DNA of 16,228 nucleotides from Cyclobacteriaceae bacterium (lineage in GTDB: Bacteria > Bacteroidota > Bacteroidia > Cytophagales > Cyclobacteriaceae), in the NCBI GenBank assembly GCA_029882675.1, contig JAOUKJ010000029.1, forward strand, positions 1 to 16,228, in the 5' to 3' direction. Made by a program: the position numbers and the translations under genes. A model generated the notes under the pieces. It saw only the letters and a list, made by a program, of their open reading frames with translations. It made no database searches and was not told where the DNA came from. Below are positions 15,577 to 16,228 of this stretch, in pieces (the stretch's first letter is position 1; each line of letters opens with the position of its first letter).

Positions 15577-15603
15577 CCGGATGTATTGGGCAATATGTAT
15601 CGG
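15577..15603 (+). terminator. Weak stem-loop just after the HhH-barrel stop
   Basis: Immediately after the TAA lies CCGGATGTATTGGGCAATATGTATCGG. TATTG and CAATA (15584-15595) pair perfectly around GG; G-U pairs extend this stem and CCG/CGG can close it outside. The bases that follow are only moderately T-rich, with no true U-tract, so termination would be poor. It could equally protect the upstream mRNA end. Confidence 0.25.
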
Positions 15604-15655
15604 GTTAGTTAATTTCATGCGTTATTTCAATTTCTAACATATTAAAACATTCATT

Positions 15656-16030
15656 ATGGAAATTAAGGGTAAGATTGTTGAATTGTCTGACCTCCAACAG
15701 GTGACAGATACATTTCAAAAAAGAGAGTTTGTTGTGGAATATGCGGAAAACCCAAGTTATCCAGAATTCCTGAAATTTGAGACCATACAGGACCGTTGTA
15801 GTATTCTGAGTAACGTCAAAGTAAATGACGAGGTGATGGTGAGTTTTAATTTGAAGGGGAGAAAATGGACTGACAGGAATGGGGAAGTGAAATATTTTAA
15901 TTCACTTCAGGCCTGGCGTTTGACCCCGGCTGAAAATGGCGTTGCTCAAAACCAGGATCAGGCATCTGAAGTGCCGGAATGGGTACAACAAGCCCCGGAA
16001 AATACGGAAGAAGATCAATTACCTTTTTAG
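15656..16030 (+). CDS. DUF3127 domain-containing protein with SSB-like C-terminal tip
   Basis: A 124-residue cytosolic protein. Residues 1-90 match the DUF3127 pattern: MEIKGKIVEL at the start, QKREFVVEYAENPSYPEFLKF, and KGRKWTDRNGEVKYFNSLQAW. The strand arrangement suggests an OB fold similar to single-stranded DNA-binding proteins. Residues 91-117 are a flexible Gln/Pro/Glu-rich linker, and the chain ends in EEDQLPF, which resembles the acidic DDDIPF tip with which SSB recruits repair and replication partners. The main SSB is normally a different protein, so this is a paralogue-like OB protein of unknown job. The gene has a 79-base upstream gap and is followed after 3 bases by a secreted protein gene. 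Confidence 0.85.
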   Translation: MEIKGKIVELSDLQQVTDTFQKREFVVEYAENPSYPEFLKFETIQDRCSILSNVKVNDEVMVSFNLKGRKWTDRNGEVKYFNSLQAWRLTPAENGVAQNQDQASEVPEWVQQAPENTEEDQLPF

Positions 16031-16033
16031 AAT

Positions 16034-16228
16034 ATGATTATAGGTATTGGTTTTTGGGTATTGTCTTTATTTGCTTCTGTGCAAACTGCAGATGTCAGAA
16101 CCATAGAATATAAAGGGTCGCTGGTAAAAACCACCTTTAAGGTGGAAAAGCAATTTTATGGTAGATACAAAGGCCGGAAATCGGGATTCCTTATATTGAA
16201 CGAAGACGGTACCGGGACATATAATTAC
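16034..16228 (+). CDS. Secreted protein of unknown function (3'-truncated by window edge)
   Basis: The frame opens with ATG at 16034, 3 bases after the DUF3127 stop, and stays open to the window end (65 residues). It begins MIIGIGFWVLSLFASVQTAD, a short hydrophobic signal peptide with likely cleavage near SVQTA. The mature part (about 19-65) is basic and beta-like, with TTFKVEKQFYGRYKGRKSG followed by FLILNEDGTGTYNY, a pattern seen in small exported Bacteroidota proteins of unknown role. With most of the gene missing I do not assign a family. The close spacing suggests co-transcription with the DUF3127 gene, although one product is cytosolic and the other exported. Confidence 0.6.
   Translation, partial: MIIGIGFWVLSLFASVQTADVRTIEYKGSLVKTTFKVEKQFYGRYKGRKSGFLILNEDGTGTYNY

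Overview
The window looks like an ordinary chromosomal segment of a Bacteroidota bacterium, probably of the Cytophagales type. Support comes from gene content: an IPExxxVDY-family protein beside pyruvate kinase, a DUF3127 protein, a PorV-like barrel and a helix-hairpin-helix outer-membrane barrel, and Lgt enlarged by a periplasmic insert. Two intergenic promoters also resemble the Bacteroidota TTTG-N19/20-TAnnTTTG type, and Shine-Dalgarno sequences are generally absent. No tRNA, rRNA, CRISPR array, insertion sequence or phage gene was seen, and codon use looks uniform throughout.

Left part (1-3704, + strand): a tightly packed run. It holds the receiver plus Hpt end of a hybrid histidine kinase (cut by the left edge), a single-domain CheY-like receiver overlapping it by 8 bases, a small conserved unknown, a PhnP-like metallo-beta-lactamase-fold hydrolase overlapping that by 4 bases, and an RqcH/NEMF-like NFACT protein of ribosome-associated quality control. 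Next to it (3711-5575, - strand) lies a convergent two-gene unit: an IPExxxVDY-family protein followed by pyruvate kinase.

Central part (5655-9831, + strand): a likely housekeeping operon acpP-fabF-rnc-nadE with a candidate promoter before acpP. It joins fatty-acid elongation (carrier protein and condensing enzyme), RNA processing (RNase III) and NAD synthesis. lgt follows with its own candidate promoter, then a one-POTRA Omp85-type outer-membrane protein.

Right part (12513-16228, + strand): an AT-rich gap of 284 bases, then two overlapping outer-membrane genes (a PorV/UPF0164-like barrel and a barrel protein with an N-terminal periplasmic helix-hairpin-helix domain), a DUF3127 protein with an SSB-like acidic C-terminal tip, and the start of a secreted protein cut by the right edge.

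The least explained material is in the right part: a 14-base inverted repeat that puts both candidate start codons of the PorV-like gene in a hairpin loop, and the side-by-side placement of a surface protein with a DNA-binding-type fold and an SSB-like protein. I cannot claim a new defence or mobile system; most of the window is core genome.
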